Positions 1 to 7,157 are shown, counted from the stretch's first letter. The stretch is DNA of 7,197 nucleotides from Pseudomonadota bacterium (GCA_023436825.1 JAEZHS010000319.1:1-7197); one strand, 5' to 3'. Notes: generated by a model not told the origin, from the letters alone. A program made the numbers and translations.

Positions 1-114
1 TGTCGCGATGATCTCGATCTTTCCCGGCCGGCCGGTGCGATGCATGACCAGCGAATCGCCGTCCAGATCGCCCATTTCGTTGCTGACCATTGCTTCCGAG
101 CCGCTGCTCGCCAT
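1..114 (-). CDS. maeB: NADP-type malic enzyme, N-terminal fragment (runs off the left edge)
   Basis: Only the first 38 codons are in the window, and the frame is still open at base 1. The visible protein starts MASSGSEAMVSNEMGDLDGD and ends LVMHRTGRPGKIEIIAT. The segment HRTGRPGKIEIIAT matches the conserved N-terminal block of large bacterial malic enzymes, roughly YHxxPxPGKIExxxTKPL. These enzymes convert malate to pyruvate and CO2 with NAD(P)+ in the cytoplasm, and the large forms carry a C-terminal phosphotransacetylase-like domain, which would lie outside the window. The ATG at 114-112 is chosen because a good Shine-Dalgarno (GGGAGAG) precedes it by 6 bases; in-frame ATGs at codons 9 and 14 are alternatives. 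A malic enzyme gene beside mutS is a neighbourhood I recall from rhizobia, which supports the call. The catalytic domain is not visible, so identity rests on one short motif plus context. Confidence 0.72.
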   Translation of the reverse strand, partial: MASSGSEAMVSNEMGDLDGDSLVMHRTGRPGKIEIIAT

Positions 115-120
115 GCGTTA

Positions 121-127
121 CTCTCCC
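121..127 (-). promoter_or_regulatory. Shine-Dalgarno site of the malic enzyme gene
   Basis: On the minus strand the bases read GGGAGAG, followed by the 6-base spacer TAACGC and then ATG. It is one of the two clearest ribosome binding sites in the window, and it fixes the start of the truncated malic enzyme gene. Confidence 0.7.
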
Positions 128-231
128 TAATGAGCGGCCATTCTGGCGGCAATCCACCGGTCGGGCCAGCCGGCCATGCCGCGCTGCAACGCAGTCCGCG
201 CCTATTCCTGTATGGGCGACGGAATTGTCGT

Positions 232-633
232 CTAGGGACGGAAATTTGCCCAGCGCTGGTCAAGCGCCCTCGCCATAATCTCGTAGTTCGCCGCCCTGTC
301 TTCGACGAGATAGTCCGATTTCAGCCCTGCGCACAGCAGCCGTTCGAAATCGTTGAGGTAGCCGTCGTAATGCTCGGTTGCGAAGGCGTCGCCCTCCGGG
401 CTGAAGGACTCGGAAGTCAGCTTTCCGTCGCAGTGCTGAAGCAGAAAATCCCGTCCCGACAGGGTGCCTTGCCTCACGGCCTCGACGGCATCCGGGGAAG
501 CGTCGGCGTCGACAAACAGACCCTTCCTTATGGCCCAGGTCACGAACATGTCGATATGGGTCGCGCCGTTATCATCCGGCGCATCCTTTGGAAAGTCAGC
601 CGCACCGTTGCGATAGGAAACGTCGTCGAACAT
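232..633 (-). CDS. Small uncharacterised protein resembling the DUF7832 family
   Basis: An acidic, soluble protein of 133 residues if started at the ATG at 633, or 148 if started at the first ATG at 678. I favour 633: relatives as I recall them begin with a motif like M-[KF]-[YF]-DD, here MFDDVSYRNG, and continue FPxDxPxxxGATHIxMFxxWAI, here FPKDAPDDNGATHIDMFVTWAI. A second block, LSGRDFLLQHCDGKL followed by EGDAFATEHYDGYLNDF, also fits that family. No signal peptide, membrane segment or catalytic motif is apparent. Neither start has a convincing Shine-Dalgarno; a GGGGGA run lies about 12 bases before the 633 start. The gene points the same way as the malic enzyme (117-base gap, so possibly cotranscribed) and is divergent from mutS. 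Function is unknown. The gene is very likely real because its composition is balanced, unlike the Arg/Gly/Ala-rich antisense reading frames nearby; the family name is from memory. Confidence 0.75.
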   Translation of the reverse strand: MFDDVSYRNGAADFPKDAPDDNGATHIDMFVTWAIRKGLFVDADASPDAVEAVRQGTLSGRDFLLQHCDGKLTSESFSPEGDAFATEHYDGYLNDFERLLCAGLKSDYLVEDRAANYEIMARALDQRWANFRP

Positions 634-656
634 TGCCGTATGGTTTCCCCCAATCG

Positions 657-676
657 GCCCCCAGTCCATCGGGGGC
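657..676. promoter_or_regulatory. Perfect G/C hairpin in the divergent gap before mutS
   Basis: GCCCCC at 657-662 pairs exactly with GGGGGC at 671-676 around an 8-base loop. It lies 21 bases before the GTG and 36 bases before the ATG candidate of mutS, and upstream of the favoured start of the divergent small gene. It could be an operator or a leader stem. No convincing -35/-10 pair was found around it, so its role is open. Confidence 0.35.
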
Positions 677-712
677 ATGGCATGCTAAACCGACTTCGTG
701 CCCGACAGCAGC

Positions 713-3379
713 ATGACCACCGCCAACATCCCGGCCGACGCCACGCCCATGATGCGCCAGTACCTGGCGATCAAGGCGGCGCATCCCGGCCATCTGGTGT
801 TCTACCGGATGGGTGATTTCTACGAGCTGTTTTTTGATGACGCAGTGAAAGCTTCGGCGGCGCTGGACATCGCCCTCACCAAACGTGGCCAGCACCAGGG
901 CGAAGACATCAAGATGTGCGGCGTCCCCGTGCACAGCCACGAGGCCTACCTGTCGCGCCTGATCCGGCAGGGCTTCAAGGTCGCCGTCTGCGAGCAGGTC
1001 GAGGATCCAGCCGAGGCCAAGAAGCGCGGCGCCAAGTCGGTGGTCGAGCGCGCCGTGGTGCGGGTGATCACGCCCGGCACCCTGACCGAAGACTCTCTGC
1101 TCGATGCGCGCAGTCATAATTATCTCGCCGCCATCGCCGAGGCGCAGGGCGAGCTGGCGCTGGCCTGGCTCGACCTCTCGACCGCCGACTTCGCCGCCCA
1201 GCCGCTCGAGGCCGGGCAGCTCGCGGCGGCGCTGGCCCGCCTGGCGCCGGGCGAGCTGCTGGTGCCCGACCGATTGCTGGCGCGCGAGCCGCTGAAAGCC
1301 GCGCTGGCAGAGTGGAATGCGGTGCTCACACCGCTGCCCTCGGCGCGCTTCGACAGCGACAACGCCCGCAAGCGCCTGCAGTCGGCCTTCAAGGTCGCCG
1401 CCCTGGACAGCTTCGGCGCCTTCTCGCGTTCCGAGGTCGCCGCCTGCGGCGCGTTGCTCGACTATGTCGAGCTCACGCAAGCCGGCAAGCTGCCGTCGCT
1501 CACGCCGCCGCGCCGCGAACGCGCCGATGGCACGATGGAGATCGATCCCGCGACGCGGCGCAATCTCGAACTGGTGCGCGGGCTGGACGGCCGGCGAGAC
1601 GGCAGCCTTCTGGCCACCATCGACCGCACCCTCACCGGCCCCGGCGCCCGCCTTCTGGCCGAGCGCATCGCCGCCCCTCTGACCGACCGCGCCGAGATCG
1701 AGCGCCGCCTCGACCTGGTGCAGCTCTTCGTCGAGCGCCCGTCCGTGCGCGAGCGCGTGCGCGACGCGTTGCGCCGAACGCCCGACATCGAGCGCGCCCT
1801 GCAGCGCCTGTCGGTCGGCCGCGGCGGCCCGCGCGATCTTTTGGCCCTGCGCGACGGCCTCGACTCCGCCGAGGCACTGGCCGCGATGCTGCGGGCCGAG
1901 CCCGAGGCCCTGGCGCCACCACCGGCGCCACTTGCGGCCATCGTCGCCGCCTGCGTGGACCATCGGCCGTTGATCGCGGCCCTCGCCGAGGCGCTGGCCG
2001 ACGAGCCGCCGCTGTTCGCGCGCGACGGCGGCTTCATTCGCCAAGGCTATCGCGTCGAGCTCGACGAGCAGCGCACCTTGCGCGACGACAGCCGCAAGAC
2101 GGTCGCGGCGCTCGAAGTCAAGTACCGGACCTCGACGAGCGTGCCGTCGCTGAAAATCCGGCACAACAACATGATCGGCTACCACATCGAGGTGACGGCG
2201 ACGCACGCCGACAAGCTCGATCTCGGCAAGCTCGGCTTCACGCGGCGTCAGTCGATGGCCAACGCCACGCGCTTCAGCACCGCCGAGCTCGCCGACCTGG
2301 AGACGCGGATCGGCCGCGCCGCCGATCGAGCGCTCGCCCTGGAGCTTGCGTTCTTCGACGAGCTGGTCGCCAAGGCAATGGCCGTCTCGGCAAATGTCGC
2401 CGCGGCCGGCCGCGCGCTCGCCAGCCTCGATGTCGCCGCCGCACTCGCCGAGCTCGCCGCCCGCGAGAACTATGTGCGGCCGGCGCTCAGCGACCAGCCG
2501 GCCTTCGCCATCGAAGGCGGCCGCCATCCCGTCGTCGAGGCGGCGCTCGTCCGGCAAGGCGGTGCTGCCTTCGTACCCAACGATTGCGATCTCGGCGAAG
2601 TGCGGCGCCTGTGGCTGCTGACCGGCCCCAACATGGCCGGCAAGTCGACCTTCCTGCGCCAGAATGCGCTCATAGCCATCTTGGCCCAGGCGGGATCCTT
2701 CGTGCCGGCCAAGGCCGCGACCATCGGCATCGTCGATCGCCTGTTCAGCCGGGTCGGCGCGGCCGACGACCTGGCGCGCGGCCGCTCGACCTTCATGGTC
2801 GAGATGGTCGCGACCGCGGCGCTCCTGAACCCGGCGACAGCCAGAAGCCTCGTCATCCTGGACGAGATCGGGCGTGGCACGGCGACCTTCGACGGTCTCT
2901 CCATCGCCTGGGCGACCTTGGAGCATCTGCACGACATCAACCGCTGCCGCGCGCTGTTCGCCACGCACTTCCATGAGCTGGGTGCGCTCAAGGAGCGCCT
3001 GGCGGCGCTCGCGCCCTACACCATGCGCGTCAAGGAATGGCAGAACGAAGTGGTGTTCCTGCACGAGGTGGCGCCGGGCGCGGCCGACCGCTCCTACGGC
3101 ATCCACGTCGCCCAGCTCGCCGGTCTCCCGGCTGCCGTGGTGACGCGCGCCGAGCAGGTGCTGGCGGCGCTGGAAAAGGGCGAGCAGTCGGGCGCGGTGG
3201 CACGCCTCGCCGACGACCTGCCGCTGTTCGCGGCGGCGCCGGCGCGACCGGCCGGTGGTGTCGCCAAGCCGCCGGAATCGGAAGTCGAAAAGGCGCTCGG
3301 CGAGATCAACCCCGACGAGCTCTCGCCGCGCGAAGCGCTGGAGCTGCTCTACAGCCTGCGGCAGAGGATCAAGACTTAG
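713..3379 (+). CDS. mutS: DNA mismatch repair ATPase MutS
   Basis: MutS binds base mismatches and small loops in new DNA as a clamp-like dimer and, on ATP binding, recruits MutL. The protein has 888 residues, normal for the family. The mismatch-recognition motif GDFYELFF is at 34-41; Phe36 and Glu38 correspond to the mismatch-contacting Phe-X-Glu and fall at the same numbers as in E. coli. Connector, lever and clamp regions follow. The C-terminal ATPase shows Walker [10 protein letters not shown] (638-646), Walker B LVILDE ending D717-E718, and the FATHFHEL segment (749-756) with the conserved His752. DLPLF (835-839) fits a sliding-clamp-binding motif. The tail [15 protein letters not shown] resembles the usual MutS C-terminus. 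I chose the ATG at 713; a GTG at 698 would add five residues (MPDSS), and neither start has a clear Shine-Dalgarno. All key residues are intact. The stop overlaps the convergent neighbour by 11 bases. Confidence 0.98.
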   Translation: MTTANIPADATPMMRQYLAIKAAHPGHLVFYRMGDFYELFFDDAVKASAALDIALTKRGQHQGEDIKMCGVPVHSHEAYLSRLIRQGFKVAVCEQVEDPAEAKKRGAKSVVERAVVRVITPGTLTEDSLLDARSHNYLAAIAEAQGELALAWLDLSTADFAAQPLEAGQLAAALARLAPGELLVPDRLLAREPLKAALAEWNAVLTPLPSARFDSDNARKRLQSAFKVAALDSFGAFSRSEVAACGALLDYVELTQAGKLPSLTPPRRERADGTMEIDPATRRNLELVRGLDGRRDGSLLATIDRTLTGPGARLLAERIAAPLTDRAEIERRLDLVQLFVERPSVRERVRDALRRTPDIERALQRLSVGRGGPRDLLALRDGLDSAEALAAMLRAEPEALAPPPAPLAAIVAACVDHRPLIAALAEALADEPPLFARDGGFIRQGYRVELDEQRTLRDDSRKTVAALEVKYRTSTSVPSLKIRHNNMIGYHIEVTATHADKLDLGKLGFTRRQSMANATRFSTAELADLETRIGRAADRALALELAFFDELVAKAMAVSANVAAAGRALASLDVAAALAELAARENYVRPALSDQPAFAIEGGRHPVVEAALVRQGGAAFVPNDCDLGEVRRLWLLTGPNMAGKSTFLRQNALIAILAQAGSFVPAKAATIGIVDRLFSRVGAADDLARGRSTFMVEMVATAALLNPATARSLVILDEIGRGTATFDGLSIAWATLEHLHDINRCRALFATHFHELGALKERLAALAPYTMRVKEWQNEVVFLHEVAPGAADRSYGIHVAQLAGLPAAVVTRAEQVLAALEKGEQSGAVARLADDLPLFAAAPARPAGGVAKPPESEVEKALGEINPDELSPREALELLYSLRQRIKT

Positions 3380-3713
3380 CCGCGGCCTTCGCGCGCTCAT
3401 CGAGGGCGCGCAGGATGCCTTGGCGCATCATCTTCTTGCCACCTCGCGTCAGGTAGAGGGCCCAGCCCATCATCCCGCCAAGCAGCGACAGGCCGAGAAC
3501 CCAACAGCCCGTGAAGAAAAAGAAGCCGGCGACGAACATCACATTGATGTACGCCACGGCCCAGTAGGCCGGACGCAGGTCGCTCATCCCGTCGCGCCAG
3601 CCGGCCTGCTGGGCGTGGACAATGACGCGTATCCTTTCTTCGTACGGCAGGCGATTGAGCTCGGGGATCCCGTCGACCTTGAACGTGAGCCAGTAGAGAA
3701 GGCGCTTCACCAT
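3369..3713 (-). CDS. Small two-helix membrane protein of unknown function
   Basis: A 114-residue protein I do not recognise. Residues 1-48 are polar and mildly basic, with [17 protein letters not shown] as the most distinctive stretch. Residues 49-88 are almost uniformly hydrophobic, rich in Phe, Gly, Trp and Met, and long enough for two membrane helices with a short turn. The tail is strongly basic ([10 protein letters not shown], then [11 protein letters not shown]), which under the positive-inside rule suggests that both ends are cytoplasmic. The start codon lies 7 bases after the stop of the upstream membrane gene, so the two are almost certainly cotranscribed; the only Shine-Dalgarno-like bases are buried in a hairpin there. 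Its last 11 bases overlap the end of mutS on the other strand. The gene is real by composition and arrangement; function is unknown. Confidence 0.8.
   Translation of the reverse strand: MVKRLLYWLTFKVDGIPELNRLPYEERIRVIVHAQQAGWRDGMSDLRPAYWAVAYINVMFVAGFFFFTGCWVLGLSLLGGMMGWALYLTRGGKKMMRQGILRALDERAKAAAKS
3391..3411 (+). terminator. Possible hairpin terminator after mutS
   Basis: Starting 12 bases after the mutS stop, GCGCGCTC (3391-3398) pairs with GGGCGCGC (3404-3411), 8 pairs with one U-G, around the loop ATCGA. There is no run of T directly after it, only CATCATCTTCTT about 15 bases on, so it is a weak candidate. It lies inside the 3' coding end of the convergent membrane gene and may simply be GC-rich coding sequence. 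Confidence 0.28.
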
Positions 3714-3714
3714 G

Positions 3715-3730
3715 CCGGACCTACGTCCGG
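3715..3730 (-). promoter_or_regulatory. Hairpin spanning the junction of the two membrane-protein genes
   Basis: CCGGAC and GTCCGG form a perfect 6-bp stem with a 4-base loop. Read on the minus strand, the loop is GTAG and contains the TAG stop codon of the upstream gene (3723-3721). The stem ends one base before the ATG of the downstream gene (3713-3711). The only Shine-Dalgarno-like bases, TAGG, are partly inside the stem. This layout suggests that a ribosome finishing the first gene would open the site for the second; that role is inferred from position only. Confidence 0.5.
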
Positions 3731-4440
3731 TGCGCGCGCAGCCGCATGCCGGGGAATGGGCGATCGGCCGGCTCGGGCTGCTGCCAGTCGGTGAGATCGC
3801 GGAAGATGGCGGCGAGGCGATAGCCCACGCCGGCCAGCAACAGGCAGTCGACCAGCCGTTGCAGGGCGGCGATCATCGCCACGACCCATGGCTTGGCGGG
3901 CAGCAGCATGGCGGCCATGCTGAGACCGAGTCCGGTCAGCAGCGACACCAGGATCGCCCCGCCGATCAGCAGGAAGAGATGCGACTGCACCGGCCGTCCC
4001 AGGACGAAGGCCTCGTGCAGCGTGATCGGACGATGTGCGGCGAGAGCCGGCAGCAGCATCACGAACACCGACGCCGCCGCGGCGCAGGCGACCGCGTTCA
4101 GTTCGATGTAGGGGGAGGGTATAACCATGATCGCCAGAAGGCAGAGCGCTGCGGCAAAGGTCAGGAAGCGCACGGCGACGGTCGAGCGGCGCATCTCGTC
4201 GACCTCGTCGCACGGCGTGGCGTCTTCCAGCAGCGCCTCCTTGATCCAGCGATCGAGGAACATTGCGTAGATCAACGCGAACAGGAAATCCCAACCCCAA
4301 TGATGGCGCCAGTCGATGAACTCGTTATGGGTTTCCAGCACGTAGCCGACCGCCGCGGCGAGGCCGGCGATCGGCAATGCCATCATCCAGAACGTGCCTT
4401 GGTGGCGACACCAGAAGATGAATGCTGAGAGTGCGGCCAT
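3721..4440 (-). CDS. Polytopic inner-membrane protein of unknown function
   Basis: A 239-residue protein with about five or six predicted membrane segments, by eye near 17-34, 50-66, 90-107, 113-131, 154-180 and 184-210. The loop at 67-89 is charged (KEALLEDATPCDEVDEMRR) and the C-terminal tail from 213 is hydrophilic. A Trp/His-rich stretch, ETHNEFIDWRHHWGWDF at 36-52, lies between the first two segments and is the most distinctive feature. I recognise no transporter signature or enzyme motif. The start is well supported: AGAGGAG precedes the ATG by 7 bases. It is the first gene of a pair with the two-helix protein downstream (7-base gap). The 222 bases upstream separate it from the ABC permease gene, so it probably has its own promoter. 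Function is unknown. Confidence 0.82.
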   Translation of the reverse strand: MAALSAFIFWCRHQGTFWMMALPIAGLAAAVGYVLETHNEFIDWRHHWGWDFLFALIYAMFLDRWIKEALLEDATPCDEVDEMRRSTVAVRFLTFAAALCLLAIMVIPSPYIELNAVACAAAASVFVMLLPALAAHRPITLHEAFVLGRPVQSHLFLLIGGAILVSLLTGLGLSMAAMLLPAKPWVVAMIAALQRLVDCLLLAGVGYRLAAIFRDLTDWQQPEPADRPFPGMRLRAHRT

Positions 4441-4447
4441 GCGGTGG

Positions 4448-4454
4448 CTCCTCT
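4448..4454 (-). promoter_or_regulatory. Shine-Dalgarno site of the polytopic membrane protein gene
   Basis: The minus strand reads AGAGGAG, then a 7-base spacer and ATG. It is a near-ideal ribosome binding site and decides the start at 4440. Confidence 0.7.
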
Positions 4455-4602
4455 GCGGTCAGGGGAAGTGTATGGCTCGGCGCATCGCGCGCCATCAGCG
4501 CAGTGTTTCAATTGGTGCAACGCTCGCTTCAGTGCGGGCGAAGCAACGCAGAACGACTGCACTCTCAGATACGCTGTCATCCCGACCCCCTCGCCGCGGT
4601 TA

Positions 4603-4622
4603 GCGCGGAGTAACCTCCGTGC
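4603..4622 (-). terminator. Hairpin downstream of the ABC permease gene, possible terminator
   Basis: GCGCGGAG (4603-4610) pairs with CTCCGTGC (4615-4622) over 8 positions, one of them a T opposite G, around the loop TAAC. On the minus strand it begins about 40 bases after the permease stop, where an operon terminator could sit. No T-run follows, so intrinsic termination is uncertain; it may be a small palindromic repeat. Confidence 0.35.
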
Positions 4623-4662
4623 CGGGCGACAACTGCGCCTCACCTTTCAGCGATAGTCGATG

Positions 4663-5619
4663 CTACCGTCTCGACCGACGCTCGCGCAGCCGCGTGAGCT
4701 GCTGGTCGGCGACGACGCCGATCAGGATCACCGTGCCCATCACGGCGAAGTTGAGCGAGCTCGGGATGCCGAGCAGGTTCACCAGGTTCTGCAGGATCTG
4801 CAGCAGGATGGCGCCCAGCACGATGCCGGGGATCGACCCCTCGCCGCCGCGCAGCGAGCAGCCTCCCAGGACGGCGGCGGCGATGCCGTAGAGCTCGTAG
4901 AAATTGCCGTGGCTCGCGGGCGAGATCGAGCGCGTGTACATCGCCAGATAGATCGCCGACAGCCCGGCGAGCCCGCCGCTGATGATGTAGGCCGCCGCCA
5001 CCACGCGCTCGGTGCGGATGCCCGAATAGCGCGCCGCCTCCTCGTTCTTGCCGACGGCGAACAGGTAGCGGCCGAACACCGAGCGGTGCAGCACCAGCGC
5101 CATCACGGCGGCCACGACCAGGAACATGATGAAGGAATGCGGCACACCGAGGGTCCGTCCCGCGGCCAGCCATTCGAGCGTCGGGAAGGACTGGCCGTAC
5201 TCGAAGCCCGCGGTGCCGTCGTTGGTGTAGTAGCGGGCGACGCCACGGTAGATCAGCAGGCCGCACAGGGTGACGATGAAGGGCTGCAGGCGGAGCCGGG
5301 TGATGAAGAAGCCGTGAATCGCCCCCAGCACGATGCCGCCCAGCACGACCACGATCGTGGCCAGCCACCAGCTCACCTGCCAGCCCACCAGCAGGTCGAT
5401 ATAGACGACGCCCAGCAGGGCGAACACCGAGCCGACCGAGAGATCGATGCCGCCGGTGATGATGACGATGCCGGCGCCGATCGAGAACAGGCCGAACAGC
5501 CCGATGAGGTTCGCCGTGTTGCCGAGATTGATCGGCGACAGGAAGCGCGGATTCAGGGAGGAAACGATCAACCCGACCACGAGGATCAGCACCAGCAGCC
5601 CCAGATCCTTCTTCAGCAT
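4663..5619 (-). CDS. Sugar-type ABC transporter permease (RbsC/XylH-like, BPD_transp_2 family)
   Basis: This inner-membrane channel subunit has 318 residues, the usual size, and is hydrophobic throughout with roughly 8-10 membrane segments. Family landmarks are ITGGIDLSVG (54-63), LQPFIVTLCGLLIYRG (111-126), AVGKNEEAARYSGI (188-201), which is the loop thought to contact the ATPase, YELYGIAAAVLGG (241-253), GGEGSIPG (258-265) and LQNLVNLLGI (276-285). These are typical of CUT2 importers for ribose, galactose, xylose and related compounds; the substrate cannot be read from the permease. The start at 5619 shares one base with the stop of the ATPase gene (TGATG), which means translational coupling, and a weak GAAGG lies 7 bases before it. 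The frame stays open further upstream, but those 96 residues are Arg/Gly-rich antisense-like text inside the ATPase gene. The basic C-terminus (LTRLRERRSRR) should be cytoplasmic. Confidence 0.96.
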   Translation of the reverse strand: MLKKDLGLLVLILVVGLIVSSLNPRFLSPINLGNTANLIGLFGLFSIGAGIVIITGGIDLSVGSVFALLGVVYIDLLVGWQVSWWLATIVVVLGGIVLGAIHGFFITRLRLQPFIVTLCGLLIYRGVARYYTNDGTAGFEYGQSFPTLEWLAAGRTLGVPHSFIMFLVVAAVMALVLHRSVFGRYLFAVGKNEEAARYSGIRTERVVAAAYIISGGLAGLSAIYLAMYTRSISPASHGNFYELYGIAAAVLGGCSLRGGEGSIPGIVLGAILLQILQNLVNLLGIPSSLNFAVMGTVILIGVVADQQLTRLRERRSRR

Positions 5620-7142
5620 CACACGGCCTTCGCTTCCTGCAGGTCGCGTCGTCCCACGGCCAGCCGCATGACGTTCTCCTCGCTGAACTCGGCGCGCTCC
5701 AGGAAGCCCGCGATCCGGCCCTCGCGCATGACCAGGATGCGGTCGCTGACGCCCACCACCTCCTCCATGTCGCTCGAGATCATAAGCACGGCGACGCCGG
5801 CATCGGCCAGGCCGCGCATCAGCCGGTAGATCTCCGACTTCGAGCCGACATCGATGCCGCGCGTCGGCTCGTCGAAGATCACGACCCGCGGCGTCATCGA
5901 CAGCCATTTGGCCAGAACGACCTTCTGCTGGTTGCCGCCCGACAGCGTGCCGACCAGGGTGTCGATCGATGCCGTCCGGATATCGAGCGCGGCGCGGCGC
6001 TCGTCGGCGTTGCGGCGCTCGATCCCGCTGCGGACGATCAGGCCGGCCGCGAAGGCCCCGAGGTTGGCGAGCGAGACGTTCTCCTTCACCGAGAAATCGA
6101 GCACCAGGCCGGACCGCTTGCGGTCCTCGGGCACCAGGAAGATGCCGTGATCGATGGCATCGCGCGGTGTCCGGACGGCGATGCGATGGCCATCGAGGCA
6201 GAGTTCGCCGCTTGCCGGCCGGTCGATGCCGAACAGGACGCGGGCAAGCTCGGTCCGGCCCGCGCCCACCAGCCCGGCCATGCCCAGAATCTCGCCGGCG
6301 CGCAGCGCGAGGTCGATGGCGTGCTCGGGATGCGCCGGCGTCCTGAGGCCCGCGATCTCGAGCACCGCCGCGCCCGGCGCGCGCTCGGCCGGGACGCGCA
6401 GTGATTTGAGGTCGCGGCCGATCATCATGCGGATCATGGCGTCGTGGTCGATCTCGCCCTTCGCCAGCTCACCGACGACCGCGCCGTCGCGCAGCACCAC
6501 GACCCGGTCGGCGCATTGCTCGACCTCGACCAGGCGGTGCGAGATGAAGATCACGGCGACGCCGGCCGCTTTCAGCTCGGCGATCACCTTGAGGAGCCGC
6601 GCCGTCTCGGAGGCCGTCAGGCTGGAGGTCGGCTCGTCCATGATCACGACACGCGCCTCGAGCGACAGCGCCTTGGCGATCTCGACGAGCTGACGCTGCG
6701 CGAGCGACAGGGTGGCGACCGGGGTGGCGGCGTGGAAATCGACGCCGAGCCGCCGCAGCAGCGGCGTCACCCGCGCGTCGAGAGCCGCCCGGTCGATCAG
6801 CCTGAGCGGTCCGGCGAAGGCCGGTTCGCGACCGATCATGACGTTGGCCGCCACGTCGAGATTGTCGAACAGGTTGAGCTCCTGGTGCACGAAGGCGATG
6901 CCGGCCGCCAGGGAACCGGCGACGTCGAGGGCGCGGTGCTCGACGCCGTCGATGCGGATCGCGCCGTCGCTCGGCTCGATGACGCCTCCCAGGATCTTCA
7001 TCAGGGTCGACTTGCCGGCGCCGTTCTCGCCGATCAGCGCCACGACCTCGCCACGTGCGACGCTGAGTTTCACGCGATCGAGCGCCTTCACGCCGGGATA
7101 GGTCTTGCTGACCGAGGCGAGTTCGAGGAGAGGGGTCGTCAC
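5619..7142 (-). CDS. Sugar-type ABC transporter ATP-binding protein with two ATPase domains (RbsA/MglA/XylG-like)
   Basis: This cytoplasmic subunit powers import through the permease encoded next. At 507 residues it has the normal length for CUT2 ATPases, which fuse two nucleotide-binding domains. Domain 1 has Walker A GENGAGKST (38-46), Q-loop HQEL (86-89), signature LSLAQRQ (145-151), Walker B VVIMDEPTSS (165-174) and switch SHR (201-203). Domain 2 has the degenerate Walker A GLVGAGRTEL (290-299), signature LSGGNQQKV (400-408), Walker B VVIFDEPTRGIDVG (420-433) and SSD where a switch His would be (456-458). The degenerate second site is normal for this family, so only the first site is expected to hydrolyse ATP well. 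The start is GTG at 7142; the next in-frame Met is inside the Walker A region. The purine-rich GGGAG before it is about 12 bases away, longer than usual. No binding-protein gene is seen on the downstream side. Confidence 0.97.
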   Translation of the reverse strand: MTTPLLELASVSKTYPGVKALDRVKLSVARGEVVALIGENGAGKSTLMKILGGVIEPSDGAIRIDGVEHRALDVAGSLAAGIAFVHQELNLFDNLDVAANVMIGREPAFAGPLRLIDRAALDARVTPLLRRLGVDFHAATPVATLSLAQRQLVEIAKALSLEARVVIMDEPTSSLTASETARLLKVIAELKAAGVAVIFISHRLVEVEQCADRVVVLRDGAVVGELAKGEIDHDAMIRMMIGRDLKSLRVPAERAPGAAVLEIAGLRTPAHPEHAIDLALRAGEILGMAGLVGAGRTELARVLFGIDRPASGELCLDGHRIAVRTPRDAIDHGIFLVPEDRKRSGLVLDFSVKENVSLANLGAFAAGLIVRSGIERRNADERRAALDIRTASIDTLVGTLSGGNQQKVVLAKWLSMTPRVVIFDEPTRGIDVGSKSEIYRLMRGLADAGVAVLMISSDMEEVVGVSDRILVMREGRIAGFLERAEFSEENVMRLAVGRRDLQEAKAV

Positions 7143-7157
7143 CTAACTAACATACTC

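Larger units (their letters stand above)
4441..4662. other. Intergenic region between the ABC permease gene and the membrane-protein pair
   Basis: These 222 bases hold no convincing gene. The short frames here have no coding character. The region contains the ribosome binding site of the membrane gene, a 5-bp hairpin GGCGC/GCGCC at 4479-4493, a stem GCTTC/GAAGC at 4526-4544, a 7-base direct repeat GCAACGC at 4517-4523 and 4543-4549, and a longer hairpin at 4603-4622. A promoter for the membrane-protein pair is expected on the minus strand. The best -35-like element is TTGAAA near 4507-4512, but no good -10 follows at the right distance. Confidence 0.5.

Noticed and set aside
120..231. A possible -35/-10 pair (TTGCCG, then TTAGGG) before the malic enzyme start
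   Set aside because: The -10 match is poor and the spacing is 16 bases. Such matches arise by chance, so no promoter is called.
290..305. Degenerate second Walker A in the ABC ATPase (protein residues 290-305) as a sign of an inactive gene
   Set aside because: The GxVGAGRTEL form is normal for the second domain of RbsA/MglA-type ATPases. The numbers here are protein residues, not window bases.
40..816. A 258-codon plus-strand frame running over the malic enzyme start, the small gene and the mutS start
   Set aside because: It overlaps three better-supported genes, has no recognisable motif, and ends inside mutS in another frame.
1312..2976. A 554-codon plus-strand frame inside mutS
   Set aside because: Out-of-frame reading of mutS, dominated by Arg/Ala/Pro, with no motifs; a product of few AT-rich stop codons in high-GC DNA.
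596..3400. A 934-codon open frame on the minus strand, opposite mutS
   Set aside because: It is an antisense shadow of a GC-rich gene: very rich in Arg, Gly, Ala and Gln, with no recognisable domain, while the plus strand encodes an intact MutS with all motifs.
4383..4643. Short frames in the gap upstream of the membrane-protein gene, such as an 86-codon minus-strand frame
   Set aside because: No Shine-Dalgarno, no motif, Arg/Cys/Ser-rich composition, and overlap with the well-supported start at 4440.
4660..5829. A 389-codon plus-strand frame opposite the permease gene
   Set aside because: Full of Asp, His, Gln and Arg, lacks any domain, and mirrors a clear hydrophobic permease on the other strand.
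5620..5907. An N-terminal extension of the permease frame to 414 residues
   Set aside because: The extra 96 residues are Arg/Gly-rich and lie in the wrong frame of the ATPase gene. Family alignment and the TGATG junction place the real start at 5619.
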